Source: JAJDGF01 sp031549325 (GTDB lineage Bacteria; Bacillota; Clostridia; Christensenellales; Aristaeellaceae). Taken from it: 64,000 bases of DNA. Of the stretch, positions 8,225 to 16,546 are shown piece after piece. Positions within the stretch are counted from its first letter, which is position 1, and every line of letters starts with the position of its first letter. The stretch covers positions 12,050-76,049 of the forward strand of contig JAVBQA010000031.1 of NCBI GenBank assembly GCA_031549325.1, written 5' to 3'. The notes beneath the pieces are model-generated. The model was not told the DNA's origin, ran no database searches, and was given only the letters and a program-made list of their open reading frames with translations. The translations under genes and the position numbers were made by a program.

Positions 8225-8755
8225 TTATTTGTCCTCTTTTTTGTGGTTCTGCGCCTCTTGCTTGATGCTGTTGGCCATCTCTGACGCTTTCTCCATCACC
8301 TGGTTCACCGCGTTCACGGCCGCGGTGCCTTTTTCGGTGGCACGGATGTTGTACTGGAACCCGAAGAACAGGCTGACGATCAGCACGGGGATGATCCAGG
8401 GAAAGCAGATGATGATCAAAATCACCACCACGGTCAGCGGAAGGCTGAACATGGCATCGCCCTTGCGCGCTACGTCCACAAAGTTCCTGTTGCCCCACTC
8501 GATGAAATTGGCGATTTGGCTGCCAATGCGGCTCATCGCGCTCTTGAACTCGCCGTGCCGGCGTGCGTGCTCCTCGCGGGATTCCTCGCGGCGGGTGCTG
8601 TAATCCTTGGCGCCCTGGGCGATCTTGCCTTCGGTTTCAAGAATCACAATCGCGTCCAACAGGTCCCAATCAGCGGCTTCCAGCGCGGCCTTGGCGTCCT
8701 CGTAAGACACGCCCGTGCGCTCTCTGAGTTTCTCTACCAATTCAAAATGATCCAT
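8225..8755 (-). CDS. DUF4342-type membrane protein with N-terminal UBA-like helix bundle
   Basis: The product has 176 residues. The first ~45 (MDHFELVEKLRERTGVSYEDAKAALEAADWDLLDAIVILE) form a UBA/TS-N-like three-helix module as in EF-Ts. A central region ending in a strongly hydrophobic segment (PLTVVVILIIICFPWIIPVLIVSLFFG) resembles DUF4342 and is probably membrane-inserted. The charged C-terminal helix ends NHKKEDK. The function of the family is unknown. The start at 8755 has CGGAGG eight bases upstream; the longer frame to 8878 would overlap the preceding gene. It lies between an LCP protein and a two-component system, possibly cotranscribed with the latter. Confidence 0.8.
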   Translation of the reverse strand: MDHFELVEKLRERTGVSYEDAKAALEAADWDLLDAIVILETEGKIAQGAKDYSTRREESREEHARRHGEFKSAMSRIGSQIANFIEWGNRNFVDVARKGDAMFSLPLTVVVILIIICFPWIIPVLIVSLFFGFQYNIRATEKGTAAVNAVNQVMEKASEMANSIKQEAQNHKKEDK

Positions 8756-8874
8756 GATCCAAACCTCCGTTTTATTCGCTCGTTCGGTATGCACATAGCA
8801 TAACGCAAGCGGATTAATCCGTCTTGATAGCCGAATTAGAGGTTGATTAGAATGCGCCGGCGTACGCGTTAGAA

Positions 8875-9852
8875 TCATCGATAGATGAACTCGAACAACA
8901 GTTCACGGTTTTTCGCAAGATCTGGCCTGATGGACCAAACGCCGCCCTCCATGCTTTCCTCATATGTGCCGTTTGCCGGCAGACGGAACTGCTTCAGTTC
9001 GCTGGACGAGGTCAGCACCCGAGCGCCCAGCGCGGTCAGCTCGGGCAGCGTCAGGTTGGTGTCGATGCATTCAAGCGCCGCCTGGGCAAAACTGAAAAGC
9101 CGCAAGGGGTTGTTGGATCCCCGCACTTTTTTGAGCAGTGTGTCGATCACTGTGCGCTGGCGCTCGGCGCGCTTGTAATCAGAGTCGATGTAGCGGATGC
9201 GCGAGTAAAACAGCGCGTGGGTTCCGCTCATATGGATGTTTTTGCCATGCTCGGTCAGCGGCGTCATCAGCACGCCGTTGAACACGCGCTTTTTTCTGTA
9301 GGCGTTCTTCAGGCCCTCGTTGATCGAGTTCATCTCAGCCTCGGTAATCGTCAGCTCGATGCCGCCCACCGCGTCGATGAGCTTCGCGAACCCCTGAAAG
9401 TCAATGGCAGCATACTTGCTGATGTTCAACGCGAACGCCTTGTTCACTGTGCGCATCGCGAGATTCGCCCCCCCCAGGCGGTACGCTGCGTTCATTTTAT
9501 GGATGCCTTGGTCGCCCATTTCCAGCATGGTGTCGCGCATGATGGAGGTCAGCTTCAGCTCGCCGCCGCTGCCGATGGATGCCACGATGATCGAATCTGA
9601 ACGGGATCCGCCCGCGTCCTTGTCCTCATCACAGCCGAGCAGCAGGATGTTGGTGTAGCCGGTGGGCAGCTTGGCGTTGGCAGAAAGCGCTTCCGGAGCG
9701 CCCGCGAACAGCGAAAAGTTGATCAGCTGACCGGACGCCAGCATGACAAGCGCCCAAAGGATCAGTCCAATGAACACCAGACGGATCAGGCCGGACAGGC
9801 AGCCCCGCCGCTTTTGGGCACGCTTTTTTCGCGGTGGATCCTCATAATACAT
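8875..9852 (-). CDS. LytR-CpsA-Psr (LCP) family cell-wall polymer ligase
   Basis: This 325-residue protein has a basic cytoplasmic N-terminus (PPRKKRAQKRRG), one transmembrane helix (about 23-42) and an extracellular LCP domain. The LCP core is seen in NILLLGCDEDKDAGGSRSDSIIVASI, TSIMRDTMLEM and AYRLGGANLAMRTVN, with FYSRIRYIDSDYKRAERQRTVI giving the conserved Arg/Asp pocket that binds the pyrophosphate of a polyprenyl donor. Such enzymes attach teichoic acid-like or capsular glycans to peptidoglycan. It begins 9 bases after the apbE stop, so the two probably share a transcript. Confidence 0.94.
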   Translation of the reverse strand: MYYEDPPRKKRAQKRRGCLSGLIRLVFIGLILWALVMLASGQLINFSLFAGAPEALSANAKLPTGYTNILLLGCDEDKDAGGSRSDSIIVASIGSGGELKLTSIMRDTMLEMGDQGIHKMNAAYRLGGANLAMRTVNKAFALNISKYAAIDFQGFAKLIDAVGGIELTITEAEMNSINEGLKNAYRKKRVFNGVLMTPLTEHGKNIHMSGTHALFYSRIRYIDSDYKRAERQRTVIDTLLKKVRGSNNPLRLFSFAQAALECIDTNLTLPELTALGARVLTSSSELKQFRLPANGTYEESMEGGVWSIRPDLAKNRELLFEFIYR

Positions 9853-9861
9853 GGGTTGTCG

Positions 9862-10851
9862 TCACGCCCCGTCTTGGATCAGCGCGCTCGCGCCGTCCGT
9901 CATTTGTAAGCTGCCGTCGTTCAACACCCAGGTAGCGTCCACGCCGTCCATCGATTCCACCAGCGCGCGCCCGCGCTCGTAGTCCATCAGGAACAGCGCT
10001 GTGGACAGGTAGTCCGCCAGCCCCGAGTCTTTTGTGATGGCGGTGGTTTGCAGGAACTTGTCCCCTGGCATGAGCGTGTCCGGATCGATGATGTGGTGGT
10101 AGCGAACGCCGTTCACCTCATAGTAGCGCTGATAGCCCCCGCTGGTGACAATGGAAACGTCCTTTGCCCTGAGTTTCAGCAGCACCTTGCCCGGGTCACG
10201 CGGATCGGTTAGCCCCACCGTCCAGGCATCGCGCCCGTCCAGCGGCGCGCCGCCAGCGCGCACGTTGCCGCCCCCATCGATCAGGAAGGACGGCATGGTT
10301 TTTTCGAGGATCGCGGCGGCCTTTTCCACCGCGTAGCCCTTGGCCACGGCGCCCAGGTCGATGACATCGCCGCGGCCGAGGGCTTGCTCCGAGCCAAAAC
10401 CGGCGCCGCCCCTGGCCGCGCGCAGCTGATCCATGGTGGGCACGCGCTTGCCATCTTCCCGGCAAGCGTTCCATAGGTCGATGACGTTCCCCAGCGATGG
10501 GTCAACTTTGCGGTCGGCCTTGTCGTACATGGCCTCGCACAGCTGAAGCACAGCGGTCAGGTCTTCGTCCAGTGGTCCCGCCATGTCGCGCTGCGTGTTC
10601 AGCGCGAACAAGCCGTTTAAATCGGGGGTGTCATGGTAGCGGTCAAAGACTTTATGTAGCCGAATCAGCTCCTGGTGCGCCTGCTCGGCGGCGTCATCAA
10701 ACGCCTGTCGGCTCTGGGCGTATCCGGTGATGCTGATGACCGTGTCAAAGGTATCCCAATAGGTTACGGAATGCTTGCCTGCGCTCCTTGCGCAGCCGGT
10801 CAGCGGTGCAGCAAGCAGGATGGCGAGCAGCCATGCCAGCCATATCCTCAT
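9862..10851 (-). CDS. apbE: ApbE family FAD:protein FMN transferase, lipoprotein
   Basis: This 329-residue protein has a lipoprotein signal (lipobox LTGC, Cys 20), so it is anchored outside the membrane. ApbE motifs follow: WDTFDTVISITGYA, VDPSLGNVIDLWN, VIDLGAVAKGYAVEKAA, FLIDGGGNVRAGG, TSGGYQRYYEVNGVRYHHIIDPDT and the Mg-binding region DYLSTALF. It transfers FMN from FAD to Thr in extracytosolic flavoproteins. The ATG at 10851 follows GGGAGGTGGGCGC. It diverges from a NusG-II/Gx-transporter pair, a pairing seen in extracellular electron-transfer loci. No FMN-bind substrate protein is visible in the window. Confidence 0.94.
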   Translation of the reverse strand: MRIWLAWLLAILLAAPLTGCARSAGKHSVTYWDTFDTVISITGYAQSRQAFDDAAEQAHQELIRLHKVFDRYHDTPDLNGLFALNTQRDMAGPLDEDLTAVLQLCEAMYDKADRKVDPSLGNVIDLWNACREDGKRVPTMDQLRAARGGAGFGSEQALGRGDVIDLGAVAKGYAVEKAAAILEKTMPSFLIDGGGNVRAGGAPLDGRDAWTVGLTDPRDPGKVLLKLRAKDVSIVTSGGYQRYYEVNGVRYHHIIDPDTLMPGDKFLQTTAITKDSGLADYLSTALFLMDYERGRALVESMDGVDATWVLNDGSLQMTDGASALIQDGA

Positions 10852-10874
10852 GCGCCCACCTCCCATTCTGCCAT

Positions 10875-10919
10875 ATTATATCACATTTTGTTGCGACAAA
10901 CGTTCAAATGAGGTAAAAT
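10875..10919. promoter_or_regulatory. Divergent promoters for apbE (-) and the NusG-II gene (+)
   Basis: For the plus strand, TTGCGA (10891-10896) and TAAAAT (10914-10919) have 17-base spacing. For the minus strand an extended -10, TGATATAAT, has its hexamer at 10880-10875, and the -35 is poor. The two promoters overlap, so both genes could be co-regulated. Confidence 0.6.
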
Positions 10920-10936
10920 AGCCGAAGGTGATTTGA

Positions 10937-11293
10937 TTGAAGCGAAATGACTGGCTGCTGATCACGGGGCTTGCGCTCATCGCGCTGGCGCTGATGTTTG
11001 CGTTGCCCACGTCCGGCGTGACCGCGCAGATGGCGGAAGTGAGCGTTGGCGGCGCGGTCACCGAGAAGATCATGCTGGGTGTGGATGGACGCTATTTGGG
11101 GCAGGGCGCGCTGGGGGCATATGAAGTTGAGGTTGTGAACGGGACGGTGAAGATGCTGTTCTCCGCATGTCCCGATCAGCTGTGCGTGCGCCAGGGCGCG
11201 ATTGCGCGCTCGGGCCAGAGCATCGTGTGCCTGCCCAATCAGGTATCCGTCACGCTGTCGGGCGAGTCCGATCTGGACGCGGTGGTGCATTGA
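10937..11293 (+). CDS. NusG domain II-containing membrane-anchored protein (EetA-like)
   Basis: This 118-residue protein has one N-terminal transmembrane helix (WLLITGLALIALALMFALP) and a small beta-rich extracytosolic NusG-II domain. The Cys pattern typical of the family is seen in ACPDQLCVRQG and IVCLPNQV. It uses a TTG start at 10937 with AAGGTGAT just upstream. In Listeria-type flavin electron transfer, EetA and EetB are a NusG-II protein and a Gx transporter. This pair, next to apbE, is the same gene set, so the role is probably membrane electron transfer or quinone/flavin handling. That function is inference. Confidence 0.82.
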   Translation: MKRNDWLLITGLALIALALMFALPTSGVTAQMAEVSVGGAVTEKIMLGVDGRYLGQGALGAYEVEVVNGTVKMLFSACPDQLCVRQGAIARSGQSIVCLPNQVSVTLSGESDLDAVVH

Positions 11294-11802
11294 TGAAAAA
11301 GAATACAAGCATGCCGGCGCGGATTGCGCGGCTCGCGATGATGATCGCGCTGGCGCTGGTGCTCGGGTACATCGAGCGGCTGATCCCTCTGCCGGTCCCT
11401 GTGCCGGGGATCAAGCTCGGACTGCCCAACCTGGTCACGCTGGCTTGCCTGTGCCTGTTTGGCTGGCGGGACGCGCTGGCCGTCTCGGCGCTGAGGGTGC
11501 TTCTGTCCGGGCTGCTGTTTGGCAGCGGGTTCTCGATGCTGTACGCGCTGTCCGGCGCGCTGCTGTCGTTGATGGCAATGGCTCTTCTGTGGCGCACGGG
11601 CGCGTTCTCTCCCGTGTCTGTCTCGGCAGCGGGCGGTCTGTTTCATAACCTGGGTCAGCTGCTGGTGGCGCTGCTGGTCACGCGTGCATCCGGGCTGCTG
11701 TACTATCTGCCCGTGCTGCTGTTCCTCGGCGAGATAACCGGAGTGATCACCGGCTTTGTTGCGTCTCTGCTGGTTCGGCGGCTCAACGCCTTGCTTGCCT
11801 AA
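11293..11802 (+). CDS. Gx transporter family membrane protein (EetB-like; Hpre_diP_synt_I family)
   Basis: This 169-residue, very hydrophobic protein has about five transmembrane helices. The family's glycine/proline-rich segment LGYIERLIPLPVPVPGIKLGLPNLVTL is followed by FGWRDALAVSALRVLLSGLLFGSGFSMLYALSGALLS. The fold is like ECF transporter S components. Members have been annotated as heptaprenyl diphosphate synthase component I, which appears to be a misnomer. The ATG overlaps the previous stop (TGATG), showing translational coupling with the NusG-II gene. Its substrate is unknown. Confidence 0.85.
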   Translation: MKKNTSMPARIARLAMMIALALVLGYIERLIPLPVPVPGIKLGLPNLVTLACLCLFGWRDALAVSALRVLLSGLLFGSGFSMLYALSGALLSLMAMALLWRTGAFSPVSVSAAGGLFHNLGQLLVALLVTRASGLLYYLPVLLFLGEITGVITGFVASLLVRRLNALLA

Positions 11803-11818
11803 TCAATGATTAACATAA

Positions 11819-11855
11819 ACAACGCACAATGGCACTATGCACGTGCGTTGTTTTT
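11819..11855 (+). terminator. Rho-independent terminator after the Gx transporter gene
   Basis: ACAACGCAC (11819-11827) pairs with GTGCGTTGT (11843-11851) and runs into a T-tract ending at 11855. Confidence 0.85.
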
Positions 11856-11922
11856 ACGTATAATGCGCCTTGTGTTAATCAAACGATTGACAACGCTTGG
11901 CAAATCGAGAGGAGAAAAGGGA

Positions 11923-12708
11923 ATGAAAAGACTGGTTTCTTTGGCGGTTGCCCTGGTGGTTCTGATTGGGGGATGCTGCGCGATTGCGGAGCCGACGCAT
12001 GGAAACTACACCGACGAAATGAAGATCCCATATGCATTTGACCTATCCGAGCCGGACGGCGCCGATTCGGTGGAACGCAAGGGCGACCATGTGGATTCGC
12101 CCTACTACAACCGTCTGGACTTCTACAATATGCGGCCGAGCGACACGCTCACCATCCTGCCCCGGTTTCAGACCCAGCAGCAGACCAGCGAGTGGTCCTG
12201 CGGCGTGAGCTCGGCACTGATGGTGCTGAATCACTTTGGCAAGCTGGGCGAAGACAACGAACAGACGCTGGCCCAGCACCGCTCTGCCGGCCTGACCTCC
12301 GGCAAGGGCGGCGACACGCCCAGCTCCACCAGCCTTACGCAGCTGATCGACATCTTCAGCACCGTGGGCGGTTTCGAACTCAAGAGCACGTTTGATCTGA
12401 AAGAGGGCGAGTCCCTCGGGCTATCTGGCATCCGCGAGTCTTTGGCCGAAGGCGCGCCCGTCATGGTCGGCTGGAACGACTGGGGCGGCCACTGGCAGGT
12501 GATCATCGGCTACGACACCATGGGCACCGAGACCGAGCAGGATGACGTCATCATCGTAGCCGACCCGTATGACACCACCGACCACAACCAAGACGGCTAT
12601 GGCGTGTACCCGGCTGAGCGGTTCATCTATAACTTTACGTTCTACGACTTCTTCAACGAGCAGGACAAGAACGACCAGTGTTTCCTGATCGCCAAACCGC
12701 TGGCGTAG
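11923..12708 (+). CDS. Secreted papain-like cysteine peptidase of the C39-type fold
   Basis: This 261-residue protein begins with a signal peptide (MKRLVSLAVALVVLIGGCCA; the Cys could be a weak lipobox). The mature part has a papain-like triad: C93 in SEWSCGVSSALMVLNHFG, H190 in WGGHWQVIIGYD and D214 in IVADPYD. The domain matches stand-alone C39-like peptidases rather than bacteriocin-exporter peptidases, since no ABC domain or leader peptide gene is near. It probably acts outside the cell or at its surface on an unknown substrate. The ATG at 11923 follows GAGAGGAG; the longer frame to 11806 would run through the terminator. It is monocistronic between two terminators. Confidence 0.8.
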   Translation: MKRLVSLAVALVVLIGGCCAIAEPTHGNYTDEMKIPYAFDLSEPDGADSVERKGDHVDSPYYNRLDFYNMRPSDTLTILPRFQTQQQTSEWSCGVSSALMVLNHFGKLGEDNEQTLAQHRSAGLTSGKGGDTPSSTSLTQLIDIFSTVGGFELKSTFDLKEGESLGLSGIRESLAEGAPVMVGWNDWGGHWQVIIGYDTMGTETEQDDVIIVADPYDTTDHNQDGYGVYPAERFIYNFTFYDFFNEQDKNDQCFLIAKPLA

Positions 12709-12714
12709 ACGCGG

Positions 12715-12753
12715 ACGACAAAAGAGCGGGTAAATTGCCCGCTCTTTTGTCGT
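12715..12753. terminator. Bidirectional terminator between convergent genes
   Basis: A 16-bp stem, ACGACAAAAGAGCGGG (12715-12730) with its inverted copy (12738-12753), encloses a 7-base loop. It has T-rich flanks in both directions and serves the C39 gene and the dehydrogenase operon. Confidence 0.92.
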
Positions 12754-12761
12754 TTGCTCCC

Positions 12762-13751
12762 CTATTGCCAGGGTTTGAGAATCACCTTGCAGGTTTCACC
12801 CGACATGAACTTATCGAAAGCCTCCTGAACCTTTGAAAACCCGAACCTGTCGGTGATGATCCTTCCCACCACCGGCGAGCGGCGCAGGATCGCGTACATC
12901 TCCTCGAAGTCGTTCAGGTTGCAGTGCCATGTACCCATCAGCGTCAGCCCTTTTCGGATGAAGTCTTCGCTGATGCGGATTTCGATGGGATTGTGGTTCT
13001 CGCCCGCGCAGGACAGCGCGCCCAGCGGCTCCAGGGCGTCGATGCACAAGCGCTCGGCAATTGGGTTGCCCGAGCAGTCCACAGCTTTGCGCAGCGGCGC
13101 CGGGCCCTTGGCGGCCTGTATCTGCCGCATGATGTCTGGGTCCATCGGGTTCAGGATCACATCGGCGCCCATCTCCTGCGCCATCTTCACGCGGAACGGC
13201 ACCGATTCCACAGCGATTACGCGCGCCCCCAGGAATTTGGCGATGGTCAGCGCGCCCATGCCCACGGGCCCAAGGCCGGTGATCAGCACGTTGTCGAACG
13301 CCTTCACATTCAGGCGCTTCATGGAGCTGAATGCCGGACCCAGCGCGCAGCAGGCCAGGGAGCCGATGTCGTATTCGATGTCTTCGGGCAGCTTGGTGCA
13401 CACAAAATCCTGCACCAGCACGTACTGCGCGAAGTGAGTGAAGAACTTTGGCTTGTTGGTGCAGTAGATATAGTTGCCCGTGCGGCACAGCGCGCACTCG
13501 CCGCAGCCGCTCAGCGGATTCAGGACCACGCGGTCACCCTCTTTGAGCAAACTGGAACCGGCGGTGGCCACCACGATGCCCGAGCCTTCATGCCCGGCGG
13601 TGCGCACTTCGGTTTCCGAATGAAAGGGGTTCTTGTCGCTGCCGCAAATGGGCGTGGATTCGATCTTCACTACGACCCACTCGCCGCGCGGCGTCGGATC
13701 CGGCAGCTCTTCCAGGTACGCTTTCCTATTGCCCAAAACCAAGCTCTTCAT
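12762..13751 (-). CDS. Zinc-dependent medium-chain dehydrogenase (sugar/polyol type)
   Basis: This 329-residue MDR-superfamily protein has catalytic zinc ligands C36 and H54-E55 (GHEGSG). All four structural-zinc cysteines, C83, C86, C89 and C97, are present, and the Rossmann loop is GLGPVGMG. It should oxidise a secondary alcohol of a sugar or polyol with NAD(P)+. The ATG at 13751 follows AAGGAG. It is the last gene of the sugar-locus-1 operon, after an isomerase and a CUT1 importer, with a second dehydrogenase at the front. An oxidation-isomerisation-reduction route for an imported sugar is suggested; the substrate is not deducible. Confidence 0.88.
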   Translation of the reverse strand: MKSLVLGNRKAYLEELPDPTPRGEWVVVKIESTPICGSDKNPFHSETEVRTAGHEGSGIVVATAGSSLLKEGDRVVLNPLSGCGECALCRTGNYIYCTNKPKFFTHFAQYVLVQDFVCTKLPEDIEYDIGSLACCALGPAFSSMKRLNVKAFDNVLITGLGPVGMGALTIAKFLGARVIAVESVPFRVKMAQEMGADVILNPMDPDIMRQIQAAKGPAPLRKAVDCSGNPIAERLCIDALEPLGALSCAGENHNPIEIRISEDFIRKGLTLMGTWHCNLNDFEEMYAILRRSPVVGRIITDRFGFSKVQEAFDKFMSGETCKVILKPWQ

Positions 13752-13771
13752 GGCATTCCACTCCTTAATCC

Positions 13772-14623
13772 TTACAGATCTTTCGGCCAGATCATGTTGA
13801 TTGCGTCCATCACGATGGCGCATGCCTCATCCAGCGTCTTGTCCGCCAGGAACTTTTCAAACGGCTCGGCCAGCACCGGGCCCTCGTAGCCCACGCTCCG
13901 GAGGCCATCGAAGAACTCCCTGGCGCGAAGGATGCCCGTCGCGCCAGGGAGCCTGCGCACCAGATCCTCCTGCTCATCCTCCGGCACACCCTCAGGCGCG
14001 TCCATGATGTGCACGCACACAATCTGGTTTGGGTTCTTGAACATCGCAAAGTCATCCCGGGTCTGGCCCGCCAGATCCCAGTGCCACAGATCCATCAGGA
14101 TGCCGCAATTGCCGGTGCCAATGGCGTCGCACAGCTTCAGCATCTCAGGCAGCGAGTGGATAAACTCGTGCTTCACGCCCTTACGCAGCTTCTTGGGGCC
14201 GAGAAACTCCAGCCCAAACAGGATGCCGCGCTCCTTCATCATCTGGGCGCAGGGCGCAAGGCGCGAGCGGTGCAGCTCGAAATTTTCTTCGTAGGTTAGG
14301 GTATCGGAAGACGGGATGATCCAGGTGATGCAGCGCTCGAGACCGACGGCTTTCGCCCAGTCGAGGTAAGAAGCCAGCTTCGCCATGCCTTCCCGGTACT
14401 CCTCTTCTCCCTTTCTGTACTCCACCGGCAGCCCGAAACCGGCCGGCTTCAGATTGTGCTTCTGAAGCAGCGCCGCGGTTTGCTCCGCGCTGGTTTCCGA
14501 GTCCTTTGTGATGTCAAACCAGTAGCCCGCAAAGCCATGTCTCGCGGCAGTCTCAGCCGCGTCCATGAACCGCGCTTCCCGATGCCCGATGCAGCCCGGC
14601 GCCAGCGTCTTGTACATGCCCAT
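13772..14623 (-). CDS. Sugar phosphate isomerase/epimerase family TIM-barrel protein
   Basis: This 283-residue xylose isomerase-like (AP endonuclease 2 fold) barrel keeps the metal-binding acids and His expected of the family. They are seen in GLEFLGPKK, GILMDLWHWDLAG, CVHIMDAPEG and VLAEPFEKF. Members isomerise or epimerise keto-sugars, inosose or hydroxypyruvate. It lies 20 bases from the dehydrogenase downstream and 64 bases from the permease upstream, all one operon. It could act on the keto product of the dehydrogenases. GGAGG sits 10 bases before the ATG. Confidence 0.87.
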   Translation of the reverse strand: MGMYKTLAPGCIGHREARFMDAAETAARHGFAGYWFDITKDSETSAEQTAALLQKHNLKPAGFGLPVEYRKGEEEYREGMAKLASYLDWAKAVGLERCITWIIPSSDTLTYEENFELHRSRLAPCAQMMKERGILFGLEFLGPKKLRKGVKHEFIHSLPEMLKLCDAIGTGNCGILMDLWHWDLAGQTRDDFAMFKNPNQIVCVHIMDAPEGVPEDEQEDLVRRLPGATGILRAREFFDGLRSVGYEGPVLAEPFEKFLADKTLDEACAIVMDAINMIWPKDL

Positions 14624-14687
14624 TGTCCCCGTGCCTCCTTATCAATGTGTCAATGTGATGGTTTGTACGAAGCATGTATCCCCAGTG

Positions 14688-15509
14688 TCATCCCTTGATT
14701 GCGCCCGCCGTCATGCCCTTGATGATTCGGTCGCTGAAGATGAAGTATAGCACCATCACCGGCATGACCGACACCATGATGCCAGCCATCAGGCGCGGAT
14801 AATCCACTGTGTACATGGACTTGAACGTGGTCAGCCCCACCGGAATGGTCCGCAGCTCCTCCGAGCTGAGCAGCACCAGCGAAAACGAGAACTCGTTCCA
14901 GCAATAGAAGAACTGGATGATGGCGATGGTCGCCAGAATGGGCAGCGTCAGCGGCAAGATGATCTCAAACAGCGTCTTGGTGAATGAACAGCCGTCGATG
15001 GCCGCAGCCTCTTCAAAGGTGCGCGGGATGGTTGCCACAAAACTCTCGGTCAAAACCGTCGCGATCGGCATGCCAAACGCCACATATGGCAGAATCAGCG
15101 TCCACCACTGGTTGTTCCAGCCGATGGTTTTGATCTGGATGTAGGCGGGTACCAGCAGCGCGTGGATGGGCAAAAGCATGCCCATCATCACGTAGGTAAA
15201 CAGCACGTTCCTGCCAAAGAATTTGAACCGTGAGAAAAAGTAGCCCATCACGAACGAGAACACGATGATCAGCGTCACCGAGATCACCGACACCCGCGCG
15301 CTGTTCCAGATGTAGTTCCACATGTTGGTCTGGGTAGCCACGGAAATGTAGTTTTGGAAAGTCCACACCTGCGGAAAGCCCAGCGACGACATGGAAAACT
15401 CCGCCTGCGTCTTGAACGAGGAGTAAAACACCCAAACAATCGGAAAGATGCAGGAGATCGAGAAGATCAGCAGGATGGCGTTGAGCAGGATTCGAAGCGC
15501 GCGTTTCAT
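14688..15509 (-). CDS. CUT1 carbohydrate ABC transporter permease (MalG-like), importer 1
   Basis: This 273-residue inner-membrane protein has six predicted helices and the permease EAA loop EEAAAIDGCSFTKTLFEIILPL, which docks the ATPase. The C-terminus, DRIIKGMTAGAIKG, is the usual MalG-type end. It pairs with the MalF-like permease that ends 4 bases upstream and with the binding protein at 16547. No ATPase gene is present, so it must use a shared MsmK-type ATPase. Confidence 0.93.
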   Translation of the reverse strand: MKRALRILLNAILLIFSISCIFPIVWVFYSSFKTQAEFSMSSLGFPQVWTFQNYISVATQTNMWNYIWNSARVSVISVTLIIVFSFVMGYFFSRFKFFGRNVLFTYVMMGMLLPIHALLVPAYIQIKTIGWNNQWWTLILPYVAFGMPIATVLTESFVATIPRTFEEAAAIDGCSFTKTLFEIILPLTLPILATIAIIQFFYCWNEFSFSLVLLSSEELRTIPVGLTTFKSMYTVDYPRLMAGIMVSVMPVMVLYFIFSDRIIKGMTAGAIKG

Positions 15510-15513
15510 CCCG

Positions 15514-16422
15514 CTACACCTCCTTGCGCCAGGGTCGGGTAAACAGCATGCGGCTGAGCAGAATCAGCGTCAGGCTGAGCACCAGAATGCCCACCGACAG
15601 CGCGCTGCCATACCCAAACTGGCTCTTCACAAACGTGGTTTTGTATGCGTACAGCGCCATGACCAGCGAGCTGTTGCCCGGCCCGCCGTTGGTCAGCGTG
15701 TAGATGTGATCGAATATCTTCATGTTGCCCGAGATGCACAGCATCACGCAAACGCTGATCGTGCCGCGAATCAGGGGCAGCGTGATTTTCGTCGCTTTTT
15801 GGACGCCGCTGGCGCCATCGATCTCGGCCATGTCGTACACCTCCGAGTCGATGGCGGTGATGCCGGCCAGGATGATGATCATATAGTATCCCACATACTG
15901 CCAGATGATCGGAATGCAAACGGCATAGATGATGTTCTGAATGCTGTCTAGCCACGCCGAGGCCAGATGTCCCATGCCGATGGCGCGCAGCGCCGAGTTG
16001 ATGAATCCGTAGTCGTAGTTGAAGATGATGCCCCACACGTAGCCCACCACCACGGCAGACACGGTTGCGGGGAAATACGCCACGGTGCGGTGCATGCCCT
16101 TGAGGCGGATGAACCGCATCGACAGCATGCAGGAGAAGGTGAACGCCAACCCAATCTGGCCGATCACGCACAGCACGGTGATCTTGATGTTGTTCAGGAA
16201 CGCCTGCCAAAACACGGTGTCCGTCAGCAACAGCTGGTAGTTCTTCAACCCGGTAAAGGTCATCGGACCGCCCTTCCAGTTGTAAAAGCTCTGGCGAACG
16301 GCGGAAATCAGCGGCACGGCCACCATGAAGCTGTACCAGATCAGGCCCGGCAGCAGGAACAGCGCGATCATCCACCCCTTGGGCCGGACGAAATCGCGGT
16401 TTTGTCGAAGGCTCCTTTGCAT
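15514..16422 (-). CDS. CUT1 carbohydrate ABC transporter permease (MalF-like), importer 1
   Basis: This 302-residue permease has six helices and the EAA loop DMAEIDGASGVQKATKITLPLIRG. TNGGPGNSSLVMALY follows, typical of MalF/UgpA proteins. I chose the ATG at 16422 because GGAGGTGTGCCC precedes it. The open frame extends six codons upstream only through a TTG inside that ribosome binding site. It forms the membrane channel with the downstream MalG-like protein. Confidence 0.93.
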   Translation of the reverse strand: MQRSLRQNRDFVRPKGWMIALFLLPGLIWYSFMVAVPLISAVRQSFYNWKGGPMTFTGLKNYQLLLTDTVFWQAFLNNIKITVLCVIGQIGLAFTFSCMLSMRFIRLKGMHRTVAYFPATVSAVVVGYVWGIIFNYDYGFINSALRAIGMGHLASAWLDSIQNIIYAVCIPIIWQYVGYYMIIILAGITAIDSEVYDMAEIDGASGVQKATKITLPLIRGTISVCVMLCISGNMKIFDHIYTLTNGGPGNSSLVMALYAYKTTFVKSQFGYGSALSVGILVLSLTLILLSRMLFTRPWRKEV

Positions 16423-16444
16423 GGGCACACCTCCATTCAAGATC

Positions 16445-16482
16445 CCGGGCAGAGGGAATGCTTCCCCACGCCCCCTGCCCGG
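16445..16482 (-). repeat. Intra-operon hairpin between binding-protein and permease genes, importer 1
   Basis: CCGGGCAGAGGG (16445-16456) pairs with CCCCCTGCCCGG (16471-16482), with one mispair. No T-run follows on the minus strand. It probably protects the binding-protein mRNA or partly terminates transcription, so less permease is made. Confidence 0.75.
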
Positions 16483-16546
16483 AGAGGTCTGGAGGGCCGC
16501 AGTCCTCCAAGTTCAACCGCAGGCGCCCGCTTTACCGGCGACAAAG

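Noticed and set aside
10497..10911. Short plus-strand frames inside apbE
   Set aside because: Shadows of the apbE coding sequence without ribosome binding sites.
11806..11922. N-terminal extension of the C39-type peptidase
   Set aside because: It would include the upstream terminator stem. The ATG at 11923 has a ribosome binding site and begins a signal peptide.
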